Assembly: GCA_903819815.1 (NCBI GenBank)
Contig: CAIJFC010000254.1
Location: 1-25,938 of the forward strand
DNA length: 25,938 nucleotides
DNA from: an uncultured Bacteroidota bacterium
Lineage (GTDB): Bacteria > Bacteroidota > Bacteroidia > Flavobacteriales > Flavobacteriaceae
Direction of reading: 5' to 3'
Shown: positions 16,131 through 23,929 of the stretch, one piece after another
Position numbering within the stretch: position 1 is the stretch's first letter
How the letters are laid out: the number at the start of each line of letters is the position of its first letter
Position numbers and translations under genes: made by a program
The notes under the pieces: generated by a model
Told to the model about the DNA's origin: nothing
What the model saw: only the letters and a program-made list of their open reading frames with translations
Database searches by the model: none

Positions 16131-17507
16131 ATGAAACAAACATTTATTACTAAAATCACATTTTTAACCTTGCTTTTTTTGAGCGTACTTTCTCAAGCAC
16201 AATCAAAAAAATGGACTTTGGAAGAATGTGTAAACTACGCCATCAAAAACAATATTTCAATTAAACAATCAGAATTAGATGCAAAATCGGCTGCAATAGA
16301 AAAATCTTCTGCTATTGGTGGCTTCTTACCTTCATTAAATATCAATGGTTCACATTCCTGGAATATTGGTTTGAACCAAAACATAACTACTGGTTTATTA
16401 GAAAATCAAACGACGCAATTTACATCAGCTGGATTGAATTCTAATATTGATGTTTACAACGGAATGCAAAATCAAAACCGTTTGCGAAAAGCCAATCTTT
16501 CACTTTTAGCATCTACCTACCAGCTTTCAAAAATGCAAGATGACGTTTCTTTAAATATTGCCAATTCTTTTCTACAAATATTATTTAATAAAGAGAATTT
16601 AAAAGTTCAAAAAGAACAATTGTCCAATAATGAAAAACAATTGCAACGTTCACAAGAATTAGTAAATGCAGGTGTTGTTCCTCGAGGAGATTTATTAGAC
16701 ATTAAAGCAACGGTCGCTTCTAATAATCAAGCGATTGTTGTAGCAGAAAATGCCCTTTTAATTTCGAAATTGAGTTTAGCGCAACTATTGCAATTGGAGA
16801 ATTTTCAAGATTTTGATATTGTAGATGCTAATTATCCTATTACAGAAAGTGCTACTTTACTTCAAACGCCAGCTACAATATATGCTAAAGCAAAAGAAGA
16901 ACGTGTGGAATTAAAAATCGCAAAAACCAATTTGGAAATTGCCGAACGCGATGTCAAAATTTCAAAAGGAGCCTACCAACCTTCAATTCAAGGGTTTTAT
17001 AGTTTTAGCACAAGAGCTGGATATGCGGATAGAGTAGTGTTTGATCAATCTGGAAATCCAAGTTTTCAACCCCCATTTTCTGTATTGAAACAATTCGATT
17101 TAAATAAAGGACATTCTTTTGGTTTTCAAATGAATATTCCGGTGCTTAATGGTTTTGCAACTAAAAATAATGTAGCGCGTTCAAAAATTGCTTTAGATCG
17201 TTCAAAAATTGCCTTTAGCCAACAAGAATTAGATTTAGAAAGAAATATTTATACCGCTTTTACCGATGCAAAAGGCGCAATGAAAACCTATGAATCAGCT
17301 ATAATTACATTAGAAGCAAGACAAGAATCCTATAATTATGCAAAAGAGAAATTTGCAGTTGGAATGTTAAACGCATTTGATTTAAATCAATCACAATCGC
17401 TATTTGTAAATGCGCAATCTGAGGTAGTTCGCACCAAATACGACTACATTTTTAGAGTAAAAGTAATCGAGTTCTATTTTGGAATTCCAATAATAAAAAA
17501 ACAATAA
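16131..17507 (+). CDS. TolC-family outer-membrane efflux protein
   Basis: This is the outer-membrane channel component of a tripartite efflux or export system. The 458-aa protein has a signal peptide (FLTLLFLSVLSQA/Q, cut after residue 23). It is followed by WTLEECVNYAIKNNISIKQSELD, the typical TolC start in Bacteroidota. Two TolC half-repeats with long helices follow, with NQNRLRKANLSLLAS-type helices near residue 115-130 and LNAFDLNQSQSLFVNAQSEVVRTKYDYIF near the C-terminus. The start is ATG 16131; the TTG three codons earlier is not needed. The adaptor gene follows after 5 bp, so they are one operon. Confidence 0.93.
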   Translation: MKQTFITKITFLTLLFLSVLSQAQSKKWTLEECVNYAIKNNISIKQSELDAKSAAIEKSSAIGGFLPSLNINGSHSWNIGLNQNITTGLLENQTTQFTSAGLNSNIDVYNGMQNQNRLRKANLSLLASTYQLSKMQDDVSLNIANSFLQILFNKENLKVQKEQLSNNEKQLQRSQELVNAGVVPRGDLLDIKATVASNNQAIVVAENALLISKLSLAQLLQLENFQDFDIVDANYPITESATLLQTPATIYAKAKEERVELKIAKTNLEIAERDVKISKGAYQPSIQGFYSFSTRAGYADRVVFDQSGNPSFQPPFSVLKQFDLNKGHSFGFQMNIPVLNGFATKNNVARSKIALDRSKIAFSQQELDLERNIYTAFTDAKGAMKTYESAIITLEARQESYNYAKEKFAVGMLNAFDLNQSQSLFVNAQSEVVRTKYDYIFRVKVIEFYFGIPIIKKQ

Positions 17508-17512
17508 GTAGT

Positions 17513-18814
17513 ATGTCAAAGAAAACAATTTATATTTTATTAGGTTCAGCAGTTGCATTAATTGCCGTTTTATTAATACTGTCTAAAACGGGTGTTATTG
17601 GAAAAAAAGACAAAGGAACGGAAGTTGAAATTGCAACCGTAAACGAAATTACGGTCGTAGAAACGGTTTCGGCAACGGGTAAAATCCAACCTGAAATTGA
17701 AGTAAAAATATCCTCAGAAGTATCAGGAGAAATCATCGCTTTGCCAGTTAAAGAAGGACAAGTGGTTAAAAAAGGAGATTTATTAGTAAAAATAAACCCC
17801 GATTTATACACGTCAGGTTACCAACGTACGATTTCTAATTTATCTGGCACAAAAGCAGGATTAAGTCAAGCTGACGCCTCTTTCAAGGAAGCAAAATCAA
17901 ATTATGATAGAAGTAAAACATTATTTGATAAAGGAATAATTTCAAAATCAGAGTGGGATAAAGCAATCGCCTCTTTTGAGGTGGCAAGAGCCTCGAAAGA
18001 ATCAGCTTATTATAACGTACAAAGCGCCTCTGCAACTGTAAGTGAAGCCAAAGACAACCTGGGAAGAACTACAATATATGCTCCTGCAGACGGAACTATT
18101 TCAATGTTGAATGTTGAATTAGGAGAACGCGTTTTAGGAACGCAACAAATGGCGGGAACTGAAATTCTTCGTGTTGCCAATTTAAACAATATGGAAGTTG
18201 AGGTAGATGTTAATGAAAATGATATTGTGAAAATCAACGTGGGTGATTCTGCAAAAGTGGAAGTTGATGCCTATTTGAAAAAAGAATTTAAAGGAATAGT
18301 TACAAGTATTTCCAACTCAGCAAGTACGGCTTTAACAGCGGATCAAGTAACCAATTTTAAAGTAAAAATCAGAATTTTGAAAGAATCGTATATGGATTTA
18401 TTAGAAGGAAAACCATTAACCTATTCGCCTTTTAGACCAGGAATGACCGCTACAGTTGACATAATTACAACCAGAAAAGTAAATGTAATTGGGGTGCCAA
18501 TTAGTTCAATTGTTGTAAAATCGGATACTACCGCAACTTCAAAAATGGTGGTTGAAGATTCCCAAGATAAAGAAAGTAAAGTTGCTCCAAAAAGTGATAA
18601 GAAATTTGAATGTGTATTTGTAAAAGTAGGAGATAAAGCTAAAATCAGAATCATCAAAACTGGAATCCAAGACGACACGAACATCGAAGTAATTTCGGGT
18701 CTTAAAAAAGGCGATGTCGTTATTGTTGGTCCTTACACCACGGTAACAAAAGACTTGAATTCAGGTGATAAAATTATTGTGAGTTCTGGTATTGAAAAAC
18801 CTGAGAAGAAATAA
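17513..18814 (+). CDS. Periplasmic adaptor (HlyD/MacA-type) of an efflux system
   Basis: This protein links an inner-membrane pump to TolC. The 433-aa protein has an N-terminal membrane anchor (about 5-24). It has a split lipoyl-like domain: VSGEIIALPVKEGQVVKKGDLLVKI near residues 73-98, and APADGTISMLNVELGERV after the hairpin. The coiled-coil hairpin lies between these (about 105-185) and contains LFDKGIISKSEWDKA. A beta-barrel and membrane-proximal domain follow. Sequence features fit MacA-like adaptors of ABC exporters or RND adaptors, and I cannot decide between them. No pump gene follows; tsaB begins 16 bp downstream. Confidence 0.9.
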   Translation: MSKKTIYILLGSAVALIAVLLILSKTGVIGKKDKGTEVEIATVNEITVVETVSATGKIQPEIEVKISSEVSGEIIALPVKEGQVVKKGDLLVKINPDLYTSGYQRTISNLSGTKAGLSQADASFKEAKSNYDRSKTLFDKGIISKSEWDKAIASFEVARASKESAYYNVQSASATVSEAKDNLGRTTIYAPADGTISMLNVELGERVLGTQQMAGTEILRVANLNNMEVEVDVNENDIVKINVGDSAKVEVDAYLKKEFKGIVTSISNSASTALTADQVTNFKVKIRILKESYMDLLEGKPLTYSPFRPGMTATVDIITTRKVNVIGVPISSIVVKSDTTATSKMVVEDSQDKESKVAPKSDKKFECVFVKVGDKAKIRIIKTGIQDDTNIEVISGLKKGDVVIVGPYTTVTKDLNSGDKIIVSSGIEKPEKK

Positions 18815-18830
18815 TATCCAAATTACCCTA

Positions 18831-19499
18831 GTGACTTATATTCTCAATTTAGAAACGGCAACCAAAAACTGTTCTGTATCCATTTCACAAAATGGGAAAA
18901 CTATTTTATGCAAAGAAATGGCAGAAGCCGGCTATTCTCATGCTGAAAAATTACATGTATTTATTGAAGAATGTCTTAAAGAATCCAACATAACATTTAA
19001 AGAGTTGTCTGCAATTGCGGTAAGTCAAGGGCCAGGTTCTTATACCGGTTTGCGCATTGGTGTTTCTGCAGCCAAAGGACTTTGTTTTGCATTGGATATC
19101 CCCCTAATTGCAATCGATACTTTACAGGTTTTAGCTTCAAAATTAACAATTTCTGAAGGTATAATTATTCCAATGATTGATGCCCGAAGAATGGAAGTTT
19201 ATTCGGCGATTTTCAATTTTAAATTCGAAAAAATCAGAGAAGTTCAAGCTGAAATACTGACTGAAAATTCATTTGAAGAAATTGCTGAATCGATCCATTT
19301 TGTTGGAGATTGTGCTGAAAAAGCAAAAACAGTTTTAACGAATACCAATTTTATTTTTCACGAGGAAATTATTTATCCATCGGCAAATGAAATGAGTGCG
19401 TTAAGTTATCAAAAATTCCAACAAAGTAAGTTGGAAGATGTGGCCTATTTTGAACCTTATTACCTAAAGGATTTCATGGCTACGGTTTCTAAAAAATAA
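18831..19499 (+). CDS. tsaB: TsaB, tRNA threonylcarbamoyladenosine biosynthesis protein
   Basis: TsaB is the dimerisation partner of TsaD in the complex that makes t6A37 in ANN-decoding tRNAs. The 222-aa protein starts VTYILNLETATKNCSVSI, the ASKHA-fold entry. It contains AVSQGPGSYTGLRIGVSAAKG, the signature of the family. I chose GTG at 18831 because the family N-terminus begins here, and the 13 residues upstream in the frame (from TTG 18792) overlap the adaptor gene. It lies 16 bp after the adaptor stop, so it may be co-transcribed. Its stop codon directly abuts that of the convergent DUF255 gene. Confidence 0.94.
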   Translation: MTYILNLETATKNCSVSISQNGKTILCKEMAEAGYSHAEKLHVFIEECLKESNITFKELSAIAVSQGPGSYTGLRIGVSAAKGLCFALDIPLIAIDTLQVLASKLTISEGIIIPMIDARRMEVYSAIFNFKFEKIREVQAEILTENSFEEIAESIHFVGDCAEKAKTVLTNTNFIFHEEIIYPSANEMSALSYQKFQQSKLEDVAYFEPYYLKDFMATVSKK

Positions 19500-21512
19500 T
19501 CAAATTTTATTTAGTACTTCCTTGAAATTGGAGGTCGGAAGCTGACAAGTTTGGTTTTGGCAAACATAAAACAACATTTCATTTTCTACAAATCGGTCTT
19601 TTAAAAATGGCAATTCCGAAATTTTATTTGCGCCAGCAAGAAGTAAATTTGGATGGTATTCCCGATTTATTTTAGATAGGTATTCTATCGCATTTACACC
19701 ACAAATACCCAATTCTTTTTGTTGTTTAGAATAGTTCATCAGAACATTTAACCAGTTAGAGTAGGCCGATGGGTAATCAATATTGGGGATTATTATTTTT
19801 AGCATTTTCATGCAAATGGACTCGTAGTATTGATTTTGGAAATAGACACTAAGCTGAAACAAATTAGAAGCCATTACAGAATTTGAAGCGGGTATTACGT
19901 TGTCTTCCGTTTCAAAATGAGTGGCAATTAATGGATCGTCATTTTTTGAAGTAAAGGAGAAAAATTGTGCCGTTTCATCATAAAAATTATCGAAACAATA
20001 GTCTGTTAATTGCTTAGAAAGACGAAGCCATTCGTCATCAATTGTAACTTCATAAAGTGAAATAAAAGCGTCAATTACAAAACAATAATCTTCTAAATAG
20101 CCATTAATATTGGCTTTCCCATTTTTGTAACTGTGCAATATGTTGCCCTCTGGCTTCCACAATTTATCAATAATGAAGTGGGCATTTTTCAAAGCTATTT
20201 CCAAATAATTTTCATCACCCAATGCTTTATAAGCATCAAGGTATCCTTTCAGCATTACGGCATTCCAGGAGGTCAATGACTTATCGTCTAATCTTGGTTT
20301 GCTTCTTTTTTCTCTTTCGTCAAAAAGTAGTTTTTCCCAATTTTTCTTCTTGGTTTGTAACTCTGAGAGTTTTATTTTATTACTTTTTGCAATAGTTTCT
20401 AGCGATAGATTTTGAATTAGAACGTAATTATCATTTTCCCAATAACCAAATTCGTTGATATTGAAAACTTGACTGAATAATGGGAAATCTTCCTTTATTA
20501 TTTTTTCTAAATCGGATTGATTCCACACATAAAATGCACCTTCTTCTAGATGTCCGTTAGTGTCTAAACTATCAGCGTCAAGGGCACAATAAAATCCATT
20601 ATCATCATTTATTAATTCTCTAGAAACGAACTGAAGTGTTTTTTCAATTACCTCTTTATATAAAGGGTTTTTGGTTAATTTATAAGCATCCGAATATAAA
20701 GAAACCAATTGACCATTGTCGTAAAGCATTTTTTCAAAATGGGGGACATGCCATTTCATATCAACAGAATAACGAGAAAATCCGCCGTCAACCGTGTCAA
20801 ATAATCCACCAAATGCCATTTTGGTCAATGTTAAATTCACAAAGTCTAGAATGTCTTGATGTTTTTCTTGATGGCCGTATCGCAGTAGAAATTTATAATT
20901 GTTTGGCATCATGAATTTTGGTGCTCGAGCCATACCTCCAAAATCCAAATCAAAACTTTTTTGCCATTTTTTAATTAATGGCTCAATACAATTTGGGTTT
21001 AATTGATCAGAAGATATTTCAGCATTTGAAAAATTCACACTATTTATTCCAAGGTGTAATTTTTCGGCATATTCAATCATTTTTTCAGGGCTTGATTGAT
21101 AAATATGATGCAATTTTTCGAGTGTAGAAACCCATTCTTCTTTTCGGAAATAGGTGCCTCCCCAAACGGGTCTTCCATCAGGAAGTGCAACCACATTTAA
21201 TGGCCAACCGCCACGGCCAGTCATGATTTGTATCGCTTTCATGTAAATGGCATCCACATCAGGGCGTTCTTCGCGATCCACTTTTATATTGATGAAATGT
21301 TGGTTCATCGTTTCGGCCACTTCATTATCTTCAAAACTTTCGTGTTCCATTACATGGCACCAATGGCAGGCAGAATAACCAATACTAATTATGATTAGTT
21401 TATTGTTTTTTTGAGCTTGTGCTAATGAATCGTTATTCCATGCTTTCCAATGCACAGGATTATTTGCATGTTGCAAAAGGTAGGGACTGGTCTCAGAAAT
21501 TAGTTGATTCAT
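19500..21512 (-). CDS. DUF255/thioredoxin-domain protein (YyaL/SPATA20-like)
   Basis: The 670-aa protein has two parts. The N-terminal thioredoxin-like DUF255 domain (about 1-165) carries the redox-type motif SACHWCHVMEHESFED, with C49 and C52, then NIKVDREERPDVD and GRGGWPLNVVALPDGRPVWGGTYF. The long C-terminal part resembles an alpha/alpha-barrel as in glycoside-processing families (PHFEKMLYDNGQLVSLYSDAYK, DADSLDTNGHLEEGAFYVW, SLTSWNAVMLKGY). The family (YyaL, human SPATA20) is widespread, and its function is not settled. The ATG start is clear. Upstream, between this gene and the Nfu gene, lies dispersed repeat copy B. Confidence 0.93.
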   Translation of the reverse strand: MNQLISETSPYLLQHANNPVHWKAWNNDSLAQAQKNNKLIIISIGYSACHWCHVMEHESFEDNEVAETMNQHFINIKVDREERPDVDAIYMKAIQIMTGRGGWPLNVVALPDGRPVWGGTYFRKEEWVSTLEKLHHIYQSSPEKMIEYAEKLHLGINSVNFSNAEISSDQLNPNCIEPLIKKWQKSFDLDFGGMARAPKFMMPNNYKFLLRYGHQEKHQDILDFVNLTLTKMAFGGLFDTVDGGFSRYSVDMKWHVPHFEKMLYDNGQLVSLYSDAYKLTKNPLYKEVIEKTLQFVSRELINDDNGFYCALDADSLDTNGHLEEGAFYVWNQSDLEKIIKEDFPLFSQVFNINEFGYWENDNYVLIQNLSLETIAKSNKIKLSELQTKKKNWEKLLFDEREKRSKPRLDDKSLTSWNAVMLKGYLDAYKALGDENYLEIALKNAHFIIDKLWKPEGNILHSYKNGKANINGYLEDYCFVIDAFISLYEVTIDDEWLRLSKQLTDYCFDNFYDETAQFFSFTSKNDDPLIATHFETEDNVIPASNSVMASNLFQLSVYFQNQYYESICMKMLKIIIPNIDYPSAYSNWLNVLMNYSKQQKELGICGVNAIEYLSKINREYHPNLLLAGANKISELPFLKDRFVENEMLFYVCQNQTCQLPTSNFKEVLNKI

Positions 21513-21520
21513 GGCAATTT

Positions 21521-21597
21521 TTTTAGCCCAGATGGCAGTGAAAATCCCACGCTTTTTAGCGTGGATTGTAGCGAACAGCTGGAATAGCTCCTAAAAA
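21521..21597 (-). repeat. Dispersed hairpin repeat, copy B
   Basis: Read on the minus strand it runs TAGGAGC..., then a hairpin, then GGGCTAAAA. The hairpin arms are CCACGC (21547-21552) and GCGTGG (21559-21564) with a 6-nt loop. It matches copy A (14084-14188) in reverse orientation. It fills most of the 123-bp gap between the Nfu gene and the DUF255 gene. Confidence 0.8.
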
Positions 21598-21635
21598 TAA
21601 AAAGAGATTAAGTACTACTATTTTAATTTATAAAA

Positions 21636-22535
21636 CTAACCGTTGATGGCCTCTACTTTAATATTTTCATCATTTAGCATGTCTTTCAACATGTTTTCAA
21701 TTCCGCTTTTAAGAGTAAATGTAGAAGAGGGACAACCGTTGCAAGCGCCTTGAAGTACTACTTTCACTCTTTTTTCTTTTTCATCATAGGAATCAAATAG
21801 GATGTTTCCTCCATCTGCGGCTACGGCGGGCTTAACATATTCCTCTAAAATATTGATTATTTTTTGGGAAGTAGTATCTAAATTGTCAAAATTGCTGATT
21901 TGTTGTTTTTCTAGTTTCTCTGTATTTTCGATTAAAGTTTCGTCCAATACAGTGCCTCCATTTTCAATGAAAAGTTTAATAAATGAACGCAATTCAAGCG
22001 TAATTTGGTTCCAATCATTGACTTCGTATTTTGTTATAGAAATATAATTTTCATCAATAAACACCTCTTTTACATAAGAAAAATTGAATAATTCTTTAGC
22101 TAAAGGAGACGCTTTGGTTTCGTCTATATTTTTGAATTCCACCCCGGTTTTAGTCAACATTCTACTAACTACAAATTTTAGAGTTGCAGGATTAGGAGTA
22201 GTTTCCCCATAAACAGTTATGGGTTGTTTTTTAAGTTTATTTTCATCTACTTTAATGATAACACCACCGTTATTTACAAATTCCTCAATTTGTTCGGCAA
22301 CAGCTTCTTGAACGTCTTCCCATTCTACTATAGAATATTTTTCTATAGCAATAAAATTTCCAGAAATGTAAACTGTTTTCACAAATGGCAAATAGAATAA
22401 TTGTTGCGCTAGGGGAGAAGCATTGGCCTCATCTATATTTTTAAATTCAAAACTCTCATTTTGAGTAATAAAATCAGGGAATTCAAATTTTAATATGGTA
22501 GGATTTTGAGTGCTTTTTATTGCTATTTTCATCAT
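21636..22535 (-). CDS. Nfu-type Fe-S scaffold with duplicated N-terminal domain
   Basis: This is a cytosolic Fe-S cluster carrier or scaffold of the NifU C-terminal family. In 299 aa it shows two copies of the Nfu N-terminal domain. The first (about 1-95) has QNPTILKF, FKNIDEANASPLAQQLF and FVNNGG. The second (about 105-200) has PNPATLKF, FKNIDETKASPLAKELF and FIENGG. The C-terminal NifU domain carries the cluster-binding C265 and C268 in GACNGCPSSTFTLKSGIENML. Two in-frame ATGs are adjacent (22535 and 22532); either could start. No suf genes are nearby. It is divergent from porP. Confidence 0.93.
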   Translation of the reverse strand: MMKIAIKSTQNPTILKFEFPDFITQNESFEFKNIDEANASPLAQQLFYLPFVKTVYISGNFIAIEKYSIVEWEDVQEAVAEQIEEFVNNGGVIIKVDENKLKKQPITVYGETTPNPATLKFVVSRMLTKTGVEFKNIDETKASPLAKELFNFSYVKEVFIDENYISITKYEVNDWNQITLELRSFIKLFIENGGTVLDETLIENTEKLEKQQISNFDNLDTTSQKIINILEEYVKPAVAADGGNILFDSYDEKEKRVKVVLQGACNGCPSSTFTLKSGIENMLKDMLNDENIKVEAING

Positions 22536-22617
22536 TTTAGTTCTTATTTTTTCCTTTGAAATCAGGAGTGGTAAAGGTAAATAATTTCATCAAATATTGA
22601 GGGCAATTTATAAAATG

Positions 22618-22652
22618 ATTGTTAGGTTTTTTTGTAATTGCACCCTAACAAT
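22618..22652. repeat. Perfect 9-bp inverted repeat, 17-bp spacer
   Basis: ATTGTTAGG (22618-22626) and CCTAACAAT (22644-22652) are exact reverse complements with 17 bp between them. The pair lies between the Nfu and porP genes, upstream of both promoters as judged here. It could be an operator for a dimeric regulator or an mRNA hairpin; no T-run follows, so it is not a terminator. Confidence 0.6.
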
Positions 22653-22710
22653 AAAATAGGAACTTAAAGCGTTATTTAATTTCGAATAGCTATAAATATA
22701 TTAGGTTGTA

Positions 22711-22742
22711 TTTGATAAGTAACTTAAAAATTTATATATTTG
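22711..22742 (+). promoter_or_regulatory. Bacteroidota promoter for porP
   Basis: TTTG (22711-22714) and TATATTTG (22735-22742) are 20 nt apart, an exact match to the TTTG/TAnnTTTG pair and the same spacing as the ctaB promoter. Transcription would start near 22748, giving a leader of about 140 nt. Confidence 0.8.
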
Positions 22743-22890
22743 ACCGGAATAAAAAAGAGTACCTTAGATTTTAATCAAAAAAGGAGTCATTTTTCGATTT
22801 TCATATTTCTTTCATGAATTATAAACGTTGAAGAATTTATTTTGTTTTATTACCACCTATATATTCCAATTCATAAAAGAATTATTAAAT

Positions 22891-23889
22891 ATGAATATTA
22901 AAAAATTATACATTTTAGGTTTGATTTTTATTGCACAATTTTCATACTCGCAAGAGGGTGTTGCAGTTTATTCGGACTATTTATCTGACAATTATTATTT
23001 AATTCACCCTTCAATGGCGGGTGCTTCAAGTTGTACCAAAATAAGATTAACCGCTCGCAAACAATGGTTTGAACAGCAAGACGCACCTCAATTACAAACT
23101 TTAAGTATTAATGGCCGTTTAGATGAAAAATCAGGGGTTGGGATGATACTTTTTAAAGACCAAAACGGGTATCATTCACAACAGGGTGCAAAATTAACTT
23201 ATGCTCATCACTTAATGTTTTCAAGAGACGACATTGATTTGAACCAATTGTCTTTTGGTATTAGTGGTGTTTTTATCCAAAGCCAATTGGATGAAACCCA
23301 ATTTAGAAATTCTGGAAATTATGATCCAATTGTCGATGGTACAATTATTCAAAAAGAGTCTTACATGAATTTTGACATCGGTGCCTCTTATAATTATTTA
23401 GAATTTTTTGCACACGCAACCGTAAAAAATGCTGTTGAAACCAGAAGAAATATTTACACTGCTTACGAAAGCGATAACCTTAGAAAAGTAATTTTAAGTG
23501 CGGGTTATACTTTTGGTGATGCAGATATTGTTTTATGGGAACCTTCAATTATGTTTCAATCAGTTGAAAAAACAAAAGAAAGTTCAATTGATTTCAACTT
23601 AAAAGGGTACAAAAATTTTGAAGATGGAAAAATCTGGGGAGGAATCTCCTACAGAAGAAGCTTAGACGGTGCGCAATATCTAAATGGAAATAGTATCGCG
23701 GAGCAAAAATTACAATATGTGACTCCTATTTTAGGTTTAAATTATAAAAATTTCATGGTTGCCTATACTTATTCTCAATTGTTAGGCAATGTAAAGTTTG
23801 ATAATGGAGGATTTCATCAAATTACAATTGGATTGAATTTATTCTGTGAGCCAGAAAGATACCACTGTAATTGTCCTGCAATTAATTAA
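22891..23889 (+). CDS. PorP/SprF-family T9SS membrane protein
   Basis: PorP/SprF proteins are outer-membrane beta-barrels that help specific substrates pass or anchor through the type IX system. The 332-aa protein has a signal peptide (LYILGLIFIAQFSYS/QEG). The family opening follows: VYSDYLSDNYYLIHPSMAGASSCTKIRLTARKQW, then GVGMILFKDQNGYHSQQGAKLTYAHHL, LSFGISGVFIQ and GISYRR. The barrel ends at FHQITIGLNLF, and a tail with three cysteines (CEPERYHCNCPAIN) is added. I chose ATG 22891; the open frame extends upstream to TTG 22828, but that adds a non-signal-like stretch. No large adhesin partner is adjacent, so which substrate it serves is unknown. Confidence 0.9.
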   Translation: MNIKKLYILGLIFIAQFSYSQEGVAVYSDYLSDNYYLIHPSMAGASSCTKIRLTARKQWFEQQDAPQLQTLSINGRLDEKSGVGMILFKDQNGYHSQQGAKLTYAHHLMFSRDDIDLNQLSFGISGVFIQSQLDETQFRNSGNYDPIVDGTIIQKESYMNFDIGASYNYLEFFAHATVKNAVETRRNIYTAYESDNLRKVILSAGYTFGDADIVLWEPSIMFQSVEKTKESSIDFNLKGYKNFEDGKIWGGISYRRSLDGAQYLNGNSIAEQKLQYVTPILGLNYKNFMVAYTYSQLLGNVKFDNGGFHQITIGLNLFCEPERYHCNCPAIN

Positions 23890-23895
23890 ATATTC

Positions 23896-23923
23896 AGTCC
23901 CGATTAGTCGGGACTATTTTTTT
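23896..23923 (+). terminator. Intrinsic terminator after porP
   Basis: AGTCCCGA (23896-23903) pairs perfectly with TCGGGACT (23908-23915) over a TTAG loop, followed by A and T7 (23917-23923). It ends porP and lies only 6 nt before the next ATG. Confidence 0.88.
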
Positions 23924-23929
23924 AAAACT

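Larger units (their letters stand above)
22536..22890. other. 355-bp divergent intergenic region
   Basis: No gene was recognised here. The region holds a 9-bp inverted repeat (22618-22652), a strong plus-strand promoter (22711-22742) and the roughly 140-nt porP leader. The leader contains a five-codon frame MNYKR (22814-22831). For the minus-strand Nfu gene the best -7 candidate is TACCTTTA (22579 to 22572), one mismatch from TAnnTTTG, with no well-spaced -33 box. Confidence 0.7.

Noticed and set aside
18792..18830. TTG 18792 as the tsaB start
   Set aside because: It lies partly inside the adaptor gene, and GTG 18831 gives the expected TYILNLETAT opening.
20636..20914. 92-residue plus-strand frame inside the DUF255 gene
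   Set aside because: It is antisense to a well-conserved gene and has no motif; treated as a chance frame.
14084..21597. Composite transposon bounded by the inverted repeats
   Set aside because: There is no transposase, the enclosed genes are core genes including tsaB, and the repeats look like a dispersed hairpin family.
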